64,000 nt of DNA from assembly GCF_014596575.1 (NCBI RefSeq), contig NZ_NASZ01000016.1, positions 32,921 through 96,920 on the forward strand, read 5' to 3'. This DNA comes from Flavobacterium pokkalii. GTDB taxonomy: Bacteria > Bacteroidota > Bacteroidia > Flavobacteriales > Flavobacteriaceae. Of the stretch, positions 39,768-49,673 are shown one piece after another. Within the stretch, counting starts at the first letter, position 1; every line of letters starts with the position of its first letter. The translations under genes were made by a program, and so were the position numbers. The notes under the pieces were generated by a model, which saw only the letters and a program-made list of their open reading frames with translations, searched no databases and was not told where the DNA came from.

Positions 39768-39775
39768 TAAATTTG
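39768..39775 (+). promoter_or_regulatory. -7 box of aspS
   Basis: TAAATTTG, 50 bp before the aspS start; no clear -33 element. Confidence 0.5.
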
Positions 39776-39825
39776 CAGCCGGTCGTTTTTCAGACTTATA
39801 AACCAATATAATTAAATTTTTCAAT

Positions 39826-41574
39826 ATGTACAGAAGTCATAACTGTGGCGAATTGAACGCCTCACATATAAACAGCGAAGTAACACTTGCAGGTTGGGTT
39901 CAAAAATCAAGAGACAAAGGATTCATGAATTGGGTTGATTTAAGAGACCGTTATGGAATAACACAATTAATTTTTGACGAAAGTCGTACTGAAAAAAGCG
40001 TTTTTGAATTAGCTAAAACACTAGGACGCGAATTTGTAATTCAGGTAAAAGGGACTGTTATTGAGCGTGAGGCTAAAAACAAAAATATTCCAACAGGTGA
40101 AATTGAAATATTAGTTTCTGAGTTAAACATTTTAAACAGTGCTTTAACTCCACCGTTTACCATTGAAGATGAAACCGACGGTGGCGAGGACATCCGAATG
40201 AAATACCGCTATCTTGATATTAGAAGAAATCCGGTAAAAAACAGCTTGTTGTTTCGCCATAAAGTAGCGATGGAAGTTCGCAAATATTTATCTGATTTGG
40301 ATTTTTGCGAAGTAGAGACACCTTATTTGATTAAATCGACTCCGGAAGGAGCTCGTGATTTCGTTGTACCAAGCCGTATGAACGAAGGACAGTTTTATGC
40401 TTTACCACAATCGCCACAAACTTTCAAACAATTATTGATGGTAGGTGGAATGGATAAATATTTCCAAATTGTAAAATGTTTCCGTGATGAAGATTTACGT
40501 GCCGACCGTCAGCCGGAGTTTACACAAATTGACTGCGAAATGGCATTTGTGGAACAGGAAGATGTTTTAAGTATTTTTGAAGGTTTGACCCGTCATTTGC
40601 TGAAAAAATTAAAAGGAATTGAAGTAGATAAATTCCCTCGCATGACGTATGAGCACGCTATGAAAACTTATGGGAATGACAAACCGGACATTCGTTTTGG
40701 GATGGAATTTGGAGAATTGAATCAATTTGCTCAACACAAAGAATTCCCTGTTTTTAATGCCGCTGAATTAGTAGTTGGAATTGCTGTTCCGGGAGCCGGA
40801 AATTATACCCGTAAAGAAATCGATGCTTTAATTGACTGGGTAAAACGTCCACAAGTAGGTGCTAGCGGAATGGTGTATGTAAAATGCAACGAAGATGGTA
40901 CTTTTAAATCATCGGTCGATAAATTCTACGATCAGGAAGATTTGACTAATTGGGCAAAAGCAACCCGAGCTAAAGCTGGTGATATGATTTTTGTGCTTTC
41001 AGGTCCTGCAAATAAAACCAGAGCACAATTAAGTGCTTTACGTATGGAATTGGCAACACGATTAGGCTTACGTAATCCAGAAGTTTTTGCTCCGCTGTGG
41101 GTAGTGGATTTCCCTTTATTAGAATTTGATGAAGAAAGTGGTCGTTATCATGCGATGCATCATCCATTTACCTCTCCAAAACCTGAAGATATTGCTTTAT
41201 TAGAAACGAATCCCGGACAAGTGCGTGCTAATGCCTACGACATGGTATTGAATGGAAATGAAATTGGTGGAGGTTCAATCCGTATTCATGATAAAGCTAC
41301 TCAACAATTGATGTTTAAGTATTTAGGTTTCTCAGAAGAAGAAGCTAAGGCACAATTTGGATTCCTAATGGATGCTTTTCAATTTGGAGCACCACCTCAC
41401 GGTGGTTTAGCCTTTGGTTTGGATCGATTAGTAGCTATTTTAGGAGGCCAGGAAACCATTCGTGACTTCATTGCTTTCCCAAAAAACAACTCCGGAAGAG
41501 ACGTAATGATTGATGCTCCTTCGGCAATTGATTCCGCTCAATTACAGGAGTTACACATACAATTAGATTTATAA
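39826..41574 (+). CDS. aspS: Aspartyl-tRNA synthetase
   Basis: 582 residues, the bacterial type. Anticodon-binding OB fold at 1-110 ([20 protein letters not shown]), class II catalytic core with motif 2 ([19 protein letters not shown]) and motif 3 ([16 protein letters not shown]), and the bacterial GAD insertion between. Attaches aspartate to tRNA-Asp. Monocistronic, with its own promoter. Confidence 0.97.
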   Translation: MYRSHNCGELNASHINSEVTLAGWVQKSRDKGFMNWVDLRDRYGITQLIFDESRTEKSVFELAKTLGREFVIQVKGTVIEREAKNKNIPTGEIEILVSELNILNSALTPPFTIEDETDGGEDIRMKYRYLDIRRNPVKNSLLFRHKVAMEVRKYLSDLDFCEVETPYLIKSTPEGARDFVVPSRMNEGQFYALPQSPQTFKQLLMVGGMDKYFQIVKCFRDEDLRADRQPEFTQIDCEMAFVEQEDVLSIFEGLTRHLLKKLKGIEVDKFPRMTYEHAMKTYGNDKPDIRFGMEFGELNQFAQHKEFPVFNAAELVVGIAVPGAGNYTRKEIDALIDWVKRPQVGASGMVYVKCNEDGTFKSSVDKFYDQEDLTNWAKATRAKAGDMIFVLSGPANKTRAQLSALRMELATRLGLRNPEVFAPLWVVDFPLLEFDEESGRYHAMHHPFTSPKPEDIALLETNPGQVRANAYDMVLNGNEIGGGSIRIHDKATQQLMFKYLGFSEEEAKAQFGFLMDAFQFGAPPHGGLAFGLDRLVAILGGQETIRDFIAFPKNNSGRDVMIDAPSAIDSAQLQELHIQLDL

Positions 41575-41665
41575 TAAAAACCTTCTTAAAACCTTTGAAA
41601 AACCTGAATATCAATTATTTTAATAAAAATATTGCTATTAATCATTTTCGTATGCTTTTAAACAT

Positions 41666-41673
41666 TACATTTG
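41666..41673 (+). promoter_or_regulatory. -7 box of the cold-shock gene
   Basis: TACATTTG, 29 bp before the start. The predicted leader is short, unlike the long cold-responsive leaders of enterobacterial csp genes. Confidence 0.5.
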
Positions 41674-41702
41674 TGATATTATAAATTATTATTACAATTA
41701 CA

Positions 41703-41897
41703 ATGCGTACAGGTAAAGTTAAATTTTTCAATGAATCAAAAGGTTACGGATTCATTACAGACGAAGAAACAGGAAAAGACATTTTTGTTCATGCTTCAGG
41801 AATCAGCGCGGAAGAATTACGCGAAGGTGACAGAGTAAGTTACGAAGAAGAAGAAGGAAGAAAAGGAAAAGTTGCTGCTAAAGTTGCAGTAATCTAA
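41703..41897 (+). CDS. Cold-shock domain protein (CspA family)
   Basis: 64 residues forming one cold-shock domain. The RNA-binding motifs are KGYGFITDE (RNP1-like) and DIFVHASGI (RNP2-like). It binds single-stranded RNA or DNA and acts as an RNA chaperone. Monocistronic, with its own promoter and terminator. Confidence 0.93.
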   Translation: MRTGKVKFFNESKGYGFITDEETGKDIFVHASGISAEELREGDRVSYEEEEGRKGKVAAKVAVI

Positions 41898-41924
41898 ACA
41901 AAATAGTTTTTTGTTACGAATGTT

Positions 41925-41957
41925 AAAACGTCCCGAAATTATCGGGACGTTTTTTTT
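41925..41957 (+). terminator. Terminator of the cold-shock gene
   Basis: Arms AAAACGTCCCGA and complement with a 5-nt loop, then T7. Confidence 0.9.
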
Positions 41958-42073
41958 ATTCCCTAAATCTTAAAATTTTAGAAATTTTTAAGAAATGCAC
42001 AAAGCCGTTATTTATAATGATTAAAAACTACAAAAAAATCCCTTAAAACCAACCACTAATTATTATATTAAAC

Positions 42074-42104
42074 TTGTGTTTTATAACATTGACAACTATC
42101 TTTG
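42074..42104 (+). promoter_or_regulatory. Promoter of the nuo operon
   Basis: -33 TTG (42074-42076), 20-bp spacer, -7 TATCTTTG (42097-42104), about 30 bp before nuoA. No other promoter is obvious until the end of nuoN. Confidence 0.6.
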
Positions 42105-42133
42105 TGACTTATTTTAGCACAAATTTTATTATT

Positions 42134-42499
42134 ATGCAATCAGGACAATTCAATTATCTTCCTATCCTTATGCAAGCTTTGCTGGCAATTGGTTTTGTTG
42201 TTGCCACTATCATCATTTCAGGTAAATTAGGACCAAAAAGAAATTCGGCTACAAAAGATAAAAACTTTGAGTGCGGAATCGAGTCAGTAGGAAACGCCCG
42301 TATTCCATTTTCAGTAAAATATTTCCTGGTAGCCATCTTATTTGTGCTATTTGATGTTGAGGTAATTTTCCTTTATCCGTGGGCTATCAATTTCAAAGAA
42401 CTGGGAATAGAAGGAATGTTAAAAATGATTGTTTTCATGGCTTTACTTTTGGTTGGTTTTTTCTACATCATCAAAAAGAAAGCTTTAGAGTGGGAATAA
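42134..42499 (+). CDS. nuoA: NADH dehydrogenase subunit A
   Basis: 121 residues from MQSGQFNYL; a longer frame to 42074 would start before the -7 box. Three membrane helices and the conserved loop KNFECGIESVG, where the Cys sits near the quinone site. First of 14 consecutive complex I genes (nuoA-N, 42.1-55.3 kb), all on the + strand, encoding the proton-pumping NADH:quinone oxidoreductase. Confidence 0.93.
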   Translation: MQSGQFNYLPILMQALLAIGFVVATIIISGKLGPKRNSATKDKNFECGIESVGNARIPFSVKYFLVAILFVLFDVEVIFLYPWAINFKELGIEGMLKMIVFMALLLVGFFYIIKKKALEWE

Positions 42500-42505
42500 A
42501 TGAGA

Positions 42506-42620
42506 TTTCAGATTTTAGATCTCAGAATTCAGATTTAAAATTGAAAACTCTTCAAACTATAAAAAATTGATTTAAAAAATTGATTTTACCTTTTACGATT
42601 TAAAAATCTAAAATCTAAAA
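42506..42620. repeat. AT-rich inverted repeat between nuoA and nuoB
   Basis: TTTCAGATTTTAGAT (42506-42520) and its complement with one mismatch (42606-42620) frame the 140-bp gap. No T-run; probably a decayed repeat. Confidence 0.5.
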
Positions 42621-42639
42621 TCAGCAATCGAAAATAAAA

Positions 42640-43188
42640 ATGAGTACTTCAAAAGTAAAAATGGTTGCCCCTCCGGAAGGTGTTGTTGGAGAAGGTTTTT
42701 TTGCTACAAAATTGAATGATGTAGTAGGTTTGGCTCGTGCTAATTCACTTTGGCCATTACCTTTCGCTACTTCTTGTTGTGGAATTGAATTTATGGCCAC
42801 CATGGCCTCTCACTATGATTTAGCCCGTTTCGGCTCAGAGCGTGTGAGTTTCTCTCCCCGTCAGGCCGATATGCTTTTAGTTATGGGAACTATTTCAAAA
42901 AAGATGGCTCCTATTTTACGTCAGGTTTACGAACAAATGTCTGAGCCAAGATGGGTAATTGCCGTAGGTGCCTGTGCTTCTTCAGGAGGAATATTCGATA
43001 CTTACTCTGTTCTTCAGGGAATTGACAAGGTGATTCCGGTAGATATATATGTACCTGGATGTCCGCCAAGACCGGAACAAATTGTAGATGGTGTAATGAA
43101 ATTGCAGGAACTGGTAAAATCAGAATCCGTAAGAAGAAGAAGTTCACCAGAATATCAAGAATTATTAGCTTCTTATAATATCAAATAA
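42640..43188 (+). CDS. nuoB: NADH dehydrogenase subunit B
   Basis: 182 residues. Binds cluster N2, the last Fe-S centre before quinone: ligands in TSCCGIEFMA, GACASSGGIF and PGCPPRPEQI. A 140-bp AT-rich gap precedes it, unusually long for this operon; nuoC begins 2 bp after its stop. Confidence 0.95.
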   Translation: MSTSKVKMVAPPEGVVGEGFFATKLNDVVGLARANSLWPLPFATSCCGIEFMATMASHYDLARFGSERVSFSPRQADMLLVMGTISKKMAPILRQVYEQMSEPRWVIAVGACASSGGIFDTYSVLQGIDKVIPVDIYVPGCPPRPEQIVDGVMKLQELVKSESVRRRSSPEYQELLASYNIK

Positions 43189-43190
43189 AA

Positions 43191-43712
43191 ATGGCATTAG
43201 AAAACACCGCTATCCAAGAAAAATTAGTCGAAACTTTCGCAGGAGATGTTTTTAATTTCCAGGAGGAAAGAGATATTTTTTCCTTTGAAATCAATGCTAA
43301 AAATAATACCGCAATCATTTTATTCCTAAAAAATGATCCTGAATTACGTTTTCACTTCTTAACAGATTTATGCGGAATTCATTACCCGGACAATCCAATT
43401 GACAGACAATTTGCAGTGGTTTATCATTTGCATAATTGGTATGAAAACAAACGTATTCGAATCAAGGCTTTTCTTAACGGAGAAAATCCGGAAATAAAAA
43501 CAGTTTCCAACATTTTCCTGACAGCTAACTGGATGGAAAGAGAAACTTACGATTTCTTTGGGGTAAACTTTATTGGTCATCCACAATTAAAACGTATTTT
43601 AAATATGGACGAAATGGTTTCTTTCCCAATGCGTAAAGAATTCCCAATGGAAGACGGCGGAAGAACGGATAAAGACGACCGTTTCTTCGGTAGAACCATC
43701 GACAATTGCTAA
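43191..43712 (+). CDS. nuoC: NADH dehydrogenase subunit C
   Basis: 173 residues of the 30-kDa type: WMERETYDFFGVNFIGHPQL and the terminal RRT-like region (FPMRKEFPMEDGGRTD). Separate from nuoD here, not fused as in E. coli. Confidence 0.93.
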   Translation: MALENTAIQEKLVETFAGDVFNFQEERDIFSFEINAKNNTAIILFLKNDPELRFHFLTDLCGIHYPDNPIDRQFAVVYHLHNWYENKRIRIKAFLNGENPEIKTVSNIFLTANWMERETYDFFGVNFIGHPQLKRILNMDEMVSFPMRKEFPMEDGGRTDKDDRFFGRTIDNC

Positions 43713-43744
43713 AAAAACAATATATAATTTTTCACATTCTATAA

Positions 43745-44983
43745 ATGTCAGAACTATTATTACCACCAGAGCATCGCTATGCTAAAATCATAAAAGAAAG
43801 ATCCAATGAAGACGGAAGTGAGCTTTCCATCCTGAATTTGGGTCCGACTCACCCGGCTACTCACGGAATTTTCCAAAATATCCTGTTGATGGACGGAGAG
43901 CGTATTTTAGATGCCGAACCTACTATTGGTTATATTCACCGTGCATTTGAAAAAATTGCCGAAAATCGTCCTTTCTATCAAATTACGCCACTTACAGACA
44001 GAATGAATTATTGTTCTTCTCCTATTAATAATATGGGATGGTGGATGACTTTAGAAAAATTACTCAATATTGAAGTCCCAAAAAGAGCGCAATATTTAAG
44101 AGTTATTGTAATGGAATTGGCGCGTATTACCGATCACTTGATTTGTAATTCAATTTTAGGAGTAGATACGGGAGCTTATTCCGGATTCCTATATGTTTTC
44201 CAATTCAGAGAAAAAGTTTACGAAATCTACGAAGAAATTTGCGGCGCCCGTTTGACTACCAATATGGGTAGAATCGGTGGTTTTGAAAGAGACTGGTCGC
44301 CAAAAGCATTTGAATTATTAAATACTTTCTTAGAAGAATTTCCGGTTGCCTGGAAAGAATTCGAAAACTTATTCGAAAGAAACCGAATTTTCATCGACAG
44401 AACCGTAAATGTAGGAGCAATTTCAGCTGAAAAAGCAATGGCTTACGGTTTTACAGGGCCAAATTTACGTGCAGCAGGTATTGATTATGATGTGCGTGTG
44501 GCACAACCATATAGTTCTTACGAAGATTTTGATTTCAAAATCCCGGTAGGAAAATCAGGTGATACTTATGACCGTTTTTGTGTTCGTAATGCAGAAGTTT
44601 GGGAAAGTTTAAGTATCATTCGTCAGGCATTAGATAAAATGCCGGAAGGCAATGAATACCACGCCGAAGTGCCTGATTATTATTTGCCTCCAAAAGAAGA
44701 TGTTTACCACAATATGGAATCATTAATTTACCATTTCAAAATTGTAATGGGTGAGGTTCCGGTTCCGGTAGCTGAAATTTACCATCCGGTAGAAGGAGGA
44801 AATGGTGAAATTGGTTTCTACCTGGTAACAGATGGAAGCCGAACACCATACAGACTTCACTTTAGAAGACCTTGTTTTATATACTACCAAGCTTATCCGG
44901 AAATGATAAAAGGAGCATTATTATCTGATGCCATTGTTATTTTATCCAGTTTAAATGTAATTGCCGGAGAATTAGACGCATAA
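43745..44983 (+). CDS. nuoD: NADH dehydrogenase subunit D
   Basis: 412 residues of the 49-kDa type, forming the quinone site with NuoB. LGPTHPATHG carries the conserved His near the start; GYIHRAFEKIAENR and DRMNYCSS follow; the C terminus ends VIAGELDA. Confidence 0.95.
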   Translation: MSELLLPPEHRYAKIIKERSNEDGSELSILNLGPTHPATHGIFQNILLMDGERILDAEPTIGYIHRAFEKIAENRPFYQITPLTDRMNYCSSPINNMGWWMTLEKLLNIEVPKRAQYLRVIVMELARITDHLICNSILGVDTGAYSGFLYVFQFREKVYEIYEEICGARLTTNMGRIGGFERDWSPKAFELLNTFLEEFPVAWKEFENLFERNRIFIDRTVNVGAISAEKAMAYGFTGPNLRAAGIDYDVRVAQPYSSYEDFDFKIPVGKSGDTYDRFCVRNAEVWESLSIIRQALDKMPEGNEYHAEVPDYYLPPKEDVYHNMESLIYHFKIVMGEVPVPVAEIYHPVEGGNGEIGFYLVTDGSRTPYRLHFRRPCFIYYQAYPEMIKGALLSDAIVILSSLNVIAGELDA

Positions 44984-44986
44984 ATT

Positions 44987-45517
44987 ATGGAACGTACACA
45001 TCACAAACAAGAAATAAATATGACTGAAACATTGATGAACCGCATCAATGAATTAATCAGTCATTATCCGGAAGACAAGAAAAAATCGGCTTTATTGCCT
45101 GTTCTGCACGAAGTTCAGGATGCTCATGACAACTGGTTGAGTATCGAGCTAATGGATAAAGTAGCCGAAATTTTGGAGATTTTACCAATTGAAGTATACG
45201 AAGTGGCTACTTTTTATACCATGTTCAATTTGAAACCAATTGGGAAATACATGTTTGAATTCTGTCAGACATCTTGCTGTTGTTTAAGAGGAACAGAAGA
45301 TTTGATGGATTATACCTGTGAAAAACTAGGCGTCGGCATTGGAGAAACAACTCCTGATGGACTTTTTGAAGTAAGAGGTGTGGAATGTTTAGGCGCTTGT
45401 GGATATGCTCCAATGATGCAATTGGGTGATTTTTACAAAGAGCATTTAACCAGAGAAAAAATCGATCAGTTAATTGCTGATTGTCGAGATAATAAAATAA
45501 TATTACACGATAAATAA
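44987..45517 (+). CDS. nuoE: NADH dehydrogenase subunit E
   Basis: 176 residues, thioredoxin-like, binding the 2Fe-2S cluster N1a: ligands in EFCQTSCCCLRG and VECLGACGYAP. An inner ATG at 45020 is a weaker alternative start. Begins 3 bp after nuoD. Confidence 0.93.
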   Translation: MERTHHKQEINMTETLMNRINELISHYPEDKKKSALLPVLHEVQDAHDNWLSIELMDKVAEILEILPIEVYEVATFYTMFNLKPIGKYMFEFCQTSCCCLRGTEDLMDYTCEKLGVGIGETTPDGLFEVRGVECLGACGYAPMMQLGDFYKEHLTREKIDQLIADCRDNKIILHDK

Positions 45518-45518
45518 G

Positions 45519-46886
45519 ATGTCTCAAAAAATATTATTAGACAAAATAAACGTTCCGGGGATTAAAACTTACGAAGTCTATCGCAGAGAAGGCGGTTATG
45601 CTTCGGTAGAAAAAGCCTTGAAATCCATGACACCTGATGATGTGGTGGAAGAAGTTAAAAAATCAGGACTTAGAGGTCGTGGAGGTGCAGGTTTCCCTGC
45701 CGGAATGAAATGGAGCTTTATTGATAAAAAATCCGGCAAACCAAGACATTTGGTTTGTAATGCCGACGAATCAGAGCCGGGAACTTTCAAAGACCGTTAT
45801 TTGATGGAATTTATTCCTCACTTATTGATTGAAGGAATGATTACTTCAAGTTTTGCTTTGGGAGCCAACCGTTCGTATATCTACATTCGTGGTGAATACA
45901 TGTGGGTTTTTAAAATATTAGAAAGAGCCATTGCTGAGGCAAAAGCAGCAGGATGGTTAGGAAAAAATATTTTAGGAACCGGTTATGATTTAGAATTACA
46001 CGTTCACTGTGGTGCGGGAGCCTATATTTGTGGTGAAGAAACCGCTTTGATTGAATCTTTAGAAGGAAAAAGAGGAAATCCACGTATCAAACCACCATTC
46101 CCGGCAGTTTCCGGACTTTGGGCAAACCCAACAGTGGTAAATAACGTAGAAACTATTGCAGCAGTGCCTTGGATTGTAAATAATTCTGGTGATGATTATG
46201 CTAAAATAGGAATTGGACGTTCTACAGGAACCAAGTTGATTTCAGCTTCAGGAAATGTTAAAAATCCGGGGGTTTACGAAATTGAATTAGGTTTAAGTGT
46301 TGATGAATTTATGAATTCTGATGAATATTTAGGAGGAATGAGTTCTAACCGACCTTTGAAAGCTTTAGTGCCGGGAGGTTCTTCAGTACCTATCTTACCA
46401 GCCGATTTAATTTTTAAAACAGCTAACGGTGAAGACCGTTTGATGACTTACGAATCTTTAAGCGACGGAGGTTTTGCAACAGGTTCTATGTTAGGTTCAG
46501 GAGGATTTATTGTGTATGATGATACCGCTTGTATTGTACGTAATACCTGGAATTTCTCCCGTTTTTACCACCATGAATCTTGTGGACAATGTACACCTTG
46601 TCGTGAAGGAACAGGTTGGTTAGAAAAAGTGTTATGGCGTATTGAAAATGGTCAGGGACGTGAAGAAGACATTGATTTGTTATGGAGTATCCAAAGCAAG
46701 ATTGAAGGAAACACCATCTGTCCTTTAGGAGATGCCGCATCTTGGCCGGTAGCAGCAGCTATTCGTCATTTTAGAGAGGAATTTGAATACCATGTTCGTT
46801 TCCCGGAAAGAATTAAAAACAGAGATCATTTTGTGAACGAACCATTTGAGAAAGTTAGACATTTGATAGCGAAACAAACAGTATAA
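45519..46886 (+). CDS. nuoF: NADH dehydrogenase subunit F
   Basis: 455 residues. Site of NADH oxidation: NADH/FMN motifs GLRGRGGAGFPAGMKW and CNADESEPGTFKDR, and the 4Fe-4S ligands in ESCGQCTPCREGTG with the later CPLGDAA. Confidence 0.95.
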   Translation: MSQKILLDKINVPGIKTYEVYRREGGYASVEKALKSMTPDDVVEEVKKSGLRGRGGAGFPAGMKWSFIDKKSGKPRHLVCNADESEPGTFKDRYLMEFIPHLLIEGMITSSFALGANRSYIYIRGEYMWVFKILERAIAEAKAAGWLGKNILGTGYDLELHVHCGAGAYICGEETALIESLEGKRGNPRIKPPFPAVSGLWANPTVVNNVETIAAVPWIVNNSGDDYAKIGIGRSTGTKLISASGNVKNPGVYEIELGLSVDEFMNSDEYLGGMSSNRPLKALVPGGSSVPILPADLIFKTANGEDRLMTYESLSDGGFATGSMLGSGGFIVYDDTACIVRNTWNFSRFYHHESCGQCTPCREGTGWLEKVLWRIENGQGREEDIDLLWSIQSKIEGNTICPLGDAASWPVAAAIRHFREEFEYHVRFPERIKNRDHFVNEPFEKVRHLIAKQTV

Positions 46887-46907
46887 AGTTGATAGTTGAT
46901 AGTTGAT
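46887..46907. repeat. Three tandem AGTTGAT units between nuoF and nuoG
   Basis: 3 x 7 bp immediately after the nuoF stop. Copies can pair loosely with a downstream AACAACAACTAT stretch, so a weak mRNA hairpin is possible. Confidence 0.7.
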
Positions 46908-46955
46908 AGCGATAAGCAGCAAACTAACAACACATAAACAACAACTATAAAAAAT

Positions 46956-48005
46956 ATGAAAGTAACAATAGACGGTCAAGAAATTGAAGTAGCTCCGGGA
47001 ACCACGATTCTGCAGGCAGCCCGTATGATAGGAGGAGAATCGGTTCCGCCTGCGATGTGCTATTATTCTAAACTGGATAAAACAGGAGGAAAATGCCGTT
47101 GCTGCTTAGTAGAAGTTGCAAAAGGTAGTGATGCCGACCCAAGACCGATGCCTAAGTTGATGGCATCTTGTGTAACGGGATGTATGGATGGTATGGAAGT
47201 GAATAGTAAAAATTCGGAACGTGTACGTGAGGCACGTCAATCCGTAACAGAATTTTTATTAATCAATCACCCATTAGATTGTCCTATTTGCGATCAGGCA
47301 GGAGAATGTGATTTACAGGATTTAAGCTTTGAGCACGGTAAATCAAAAACTCGCTTCATTGAAGAAAAAAGAACTTTCGAGCCGGAAGATATTGGTCCGA
47401 ACATTCAATTACATATGAACCGTTGCATTTTATGTCAACGTTGTGTTGCTGTTGCCGATCAGTTAACTGATAATCGTGTGCATGGAGTTTTGGATCGTGG
47501 AGACCATGCTAACATTTCGACTTGTATTTCTAAAGCCATTGACAATGAGTTTTCAGGAAACATGATTGATGTGTGTCCTGTAGGAGCTTTGACTGATAAA
47601 ACTTTCCGTTTTAAGTCTAGAGTTTGGTTTAACAAACCTTTTAATGCGCACAGAGAATGTACTACTCCGGGATGTTGTGGAAAAACAACCGTTTGGATGT
47701 TTGGAAATGAAATTCAAAGAGTTACCGGAAGAAAAGATCAATACCACGAAGTAGAAGGTTTTATATGTAATACTTGTCGTTTTGACAAAAAAGAAGTGAG
47801 TGACTGGGTAATTGAAGGGCCAAGAAAATTTGATAAAGATTCGGTTATCAATCAAAATAACTATACCCGCGAAATGGATACTGTTCATATTGCTACTGAA
47901 GAAGGTATTTTGAAAGGAAGAGCCGAAGACCGTAAAAAAATCAGTATGACGGCCATTCCGTTAGACCAAAAAGAGCAGGAAGAATTTAAAAATGGTAATC
48001 TATAA
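46956..48005 (+). CDS. nuoG: NADH dehydrogenase subunit G, short form without molybdopterin-like domain
   Basis: 349 residues, against about 700-900 in most bacteria. It retains 2Fe-2S N1b (CYYSKL, GKCRCCLVEV), the His-Cys3 N5 site (HPLDCPICDQAGECDLQ), N4 ligands (CILCQRC, CPVGAL) and a final Cys set (CTTPGCCGKT, CNTCRFD) but ends before the molybdopterin-oxidoreductase-like region. As I recall, other Bacteroidetes share this short form. The reading frame ends normally 3 bp before nuoH, so it is not a broken gene. Confidence 0.9.
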   Translation: MKVTIDGQEIEVAPGTTILQAARMIGGESVPPAMCYYSKLDKTGGKCRCCLVEVAKGSDADPRPMPKLMASCVTGCMDGMEVNSKNSERVREARQSVTEFLLINHPLDCPICDQAGECDLQDLSFEHGKSKTRFIEEKRTFEPEDIGPNIQLHMNRCILCQRCVAVADQLTDNRVHGVLDRGDHANISTCISKAIDNEFSGNMIDVCPVGALTDKTFRFKSRVWFNKPFNAHRECTTPGCCGKTTVWMFGNEIQRVTGRKDQYHEVEGFICNTCRFDKKEVSDWVIEGPRKFDKDSVINQNNYTREMDTVHIATEEGILKGRAEDRKKISMTAIPLDQKEQEEFKNGNL

Positions 48006-48008
48006 AAA

Positions 48009-49061
48009 ATGGACAATACAATTATTATAGAAAAAAGTGTTATCATTCTGGTAGTCTTCGCCATTACAATGGTTATGGCTATGTATTCTACACTTGCAGA
48101 ACGTAAAATTGCTGCCTGGCTTCAAGACCGTATTGGTCCAAACCGAGCTGGTAAGGGTGGAATTTTACAACCATTAGCGGATGGTTTAAAATTATTTTCG
48201 AAAGAAGAATTTGAACCTGATACTCCTAATAAATTTTTATTCTATGTAGGCCCTGCAATCGCGATGAGTACCGCCTTAATGACGAGTGCTGTAATTCCGT
48301 GGGGAGACCATTTTCATCTTTTCGGAAGAGATATTATTTTACAGGTTTCGGATATTGACAATGCGATGTTATACATCTTTGCCATTCTTTCCATCGGAGT
48401 TTATGGTATCATGATTGGAGGATGGGCCTCAAACAATAAATTCTCTTTGATGGGAGCAGTTCGTGCAGGATCTCAAATGGTTTCTTATGAAATTGCGATG
48501 GGATTATCTATAATTGCTTTGTTAATGATGACGGGGTCATTAAGTTTGAGAGAAATCAGTTTGCAACAAGAAGGTTTGCACTGGAATGTGTTTTACCAAC
48601 CACTATCATTCCTAATCTTTTTGATTTGTTCTTTTGCAGAAACTAACAGAACGCCGTTTGATTTAGCTGAATGTGAAAGTGAATTAATTGGAGGTTATCA
48701 CACCGAATATTCTTCGATGAAAATGGGATTCTACTTATTTGCGGAATATGCAAGTATGTTTATCTCATCAACTATTTTGGCTGTTTTATTCTTTGGAGGA
48801 TACAATTATCCGGGAATGAGCTGGGCTGTTGAAAATTGGGGAGTAAATATTGCTAATGTAATTGGAATTGCCGTTTTATTTGCAAAAATCTGTTTCTTCA
48901 TATTCTTTTATATGTGGGTACGATGGACAATCCCAAGATTCAGATACGATCAATTGATGCATTTGGGATGGAGAGTTTTAATTCCATTGTCAATTTTAAA
49001 TATTATGATTACAGGAATTGTAATTTTAAGACATGAATTACTAGCATTCTTAGGATTTTAA
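48009..49061 (+). CDS. nuoH: NADH dehydrogenase subunit H
   Basis: 350 residues with eight or more helices, linking the peripheral arm to the membrane arm. Quinone-site loop motifs: ERKIAAWLQDRIGPNRAG and FAETNRTPFDLAECESEL. Complex I family is unambiguous. Confidence 0.95.
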   Translation: MDNTIIIEKSVIILVVFAITMVMAMYSTLAERKIAAWLQDRIGPNRAGKGGILQPLADGLKLFSKEEFEPDTPNKFLFYVGPAIAMSTALMTSAVIPWGDHFHLFGRDIILQVSDIDNAMLYIFAILSIGVYGIMIGGWASNNKFSLMGAVRAGSQMVSYEIAMGLSIIALLMMTGSLSLREISLQQEGLHWNVFYQPLSFLIFLICSFAETNRTPFDLAECESELIGGYHTEYSSMKMGFYLFAEYASMFISSTILAVLFFGGYNYPGMSWAVENWGVNIANVIGIAVLFAKICFFIFFYMWVRWTIPRFRYDQLMHLGWRVLIPLSILNIMITGIVILRHELLAFLGF

Positions 49062-49089
49062 TTAAGCAAAAAGTAGTAGTAGCCCGGTT

Positions 49090-49103
49090 CCGATAGCTAT
49101 CGG
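49090..49103. repeat. Palindrome CCGATAGCTATCGG between nuoH and nuoI
   Basis: Perfect 14-bp palindrome in a GGTTCC/GGGAAGC context, matching a dispersed flavobacterial unit as I recall it. It interrupts the operon without a T-run. Confidence 0.6.
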
Positions 49104-49127
49104 GAAGCTCAAATAAAAATAAAAAAG

Positions 49128-49673
49128 ATGTCAATAGAAACCATATCCTTATCGGGAAGAAAAATGCAAGTCTCTAATAAAGAGATGAGCTTTTTAGAGC
49201 GTTTATATCTTGTTGCGATTGTAAAAGGATTAATTATTACACTAAAACACTTGTTTTCGAGAAAAGTAACGATTCAGTATCCGGAACAGGTCAGAACCAG
49301 AAGTACGGTGTATCGTGGTCAACACATGCTGAAACGTGACGAACAGGGTCGTGAAAACTGTACGGCTTGCGGATTGTGTGCTTTATCCTGTCCGGCGGAA
49401 GCCATCACCATGAAAGCGGCTGAGCGTAAACCAAACGAAAAACATTTATACCGTGAAGAAAAATACGCCGAAATATATGAGATTAATATGTTGCGTTGTA
49501 TTTTTTGCGGACTTTGTGAGGAAGCCTGTCCAAAAGATGCGATTTATTTGACTACTTCAAAAGTATTAGTTCCGTCAAGCTATGAGCGTGAAGATTTTAT
49601 TTTTGGAAAAGACAAATTGGTGATGCCTTTAGAAATGGCCATCAAGAATACTCAACTTAAAAATGCTAACTAA
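49128..49673 (+). CDS. nuoI: NADH dehydrogenase subunit I
   Basis: 181 residues, ferredoxin-like, with two 4Fe-4S motifs: CTACGLCALSCP and CIFCGLCEEACP (clusters N6a and N6b). Its stop is directly followed by the nuoJ start. Confidence 0.95.
   Translation: MSIETISLSGRKMQVSNKEMSFLERLYLVAIVKGLIITLKHLFSRKVTIQYPEQVRTRSTVYRGQHMLKRDEQGRENCTACGLCALSCPAEAITMKAAERKPNEKHLYREEKYAEIYEINMLRCIFCGLCEEACPKDAIYLTTSKVLVPSSYEREDFIFGKDKLVMPLEMAIKNTQLKNAN

Noticed and set aside
46956..48005. nuoG as a truncated pseudogene
   Set aside because: It ends cleanly beside nuoH, keeps all Fe-S ligands, and I know the short form from other Bacteroidetes.
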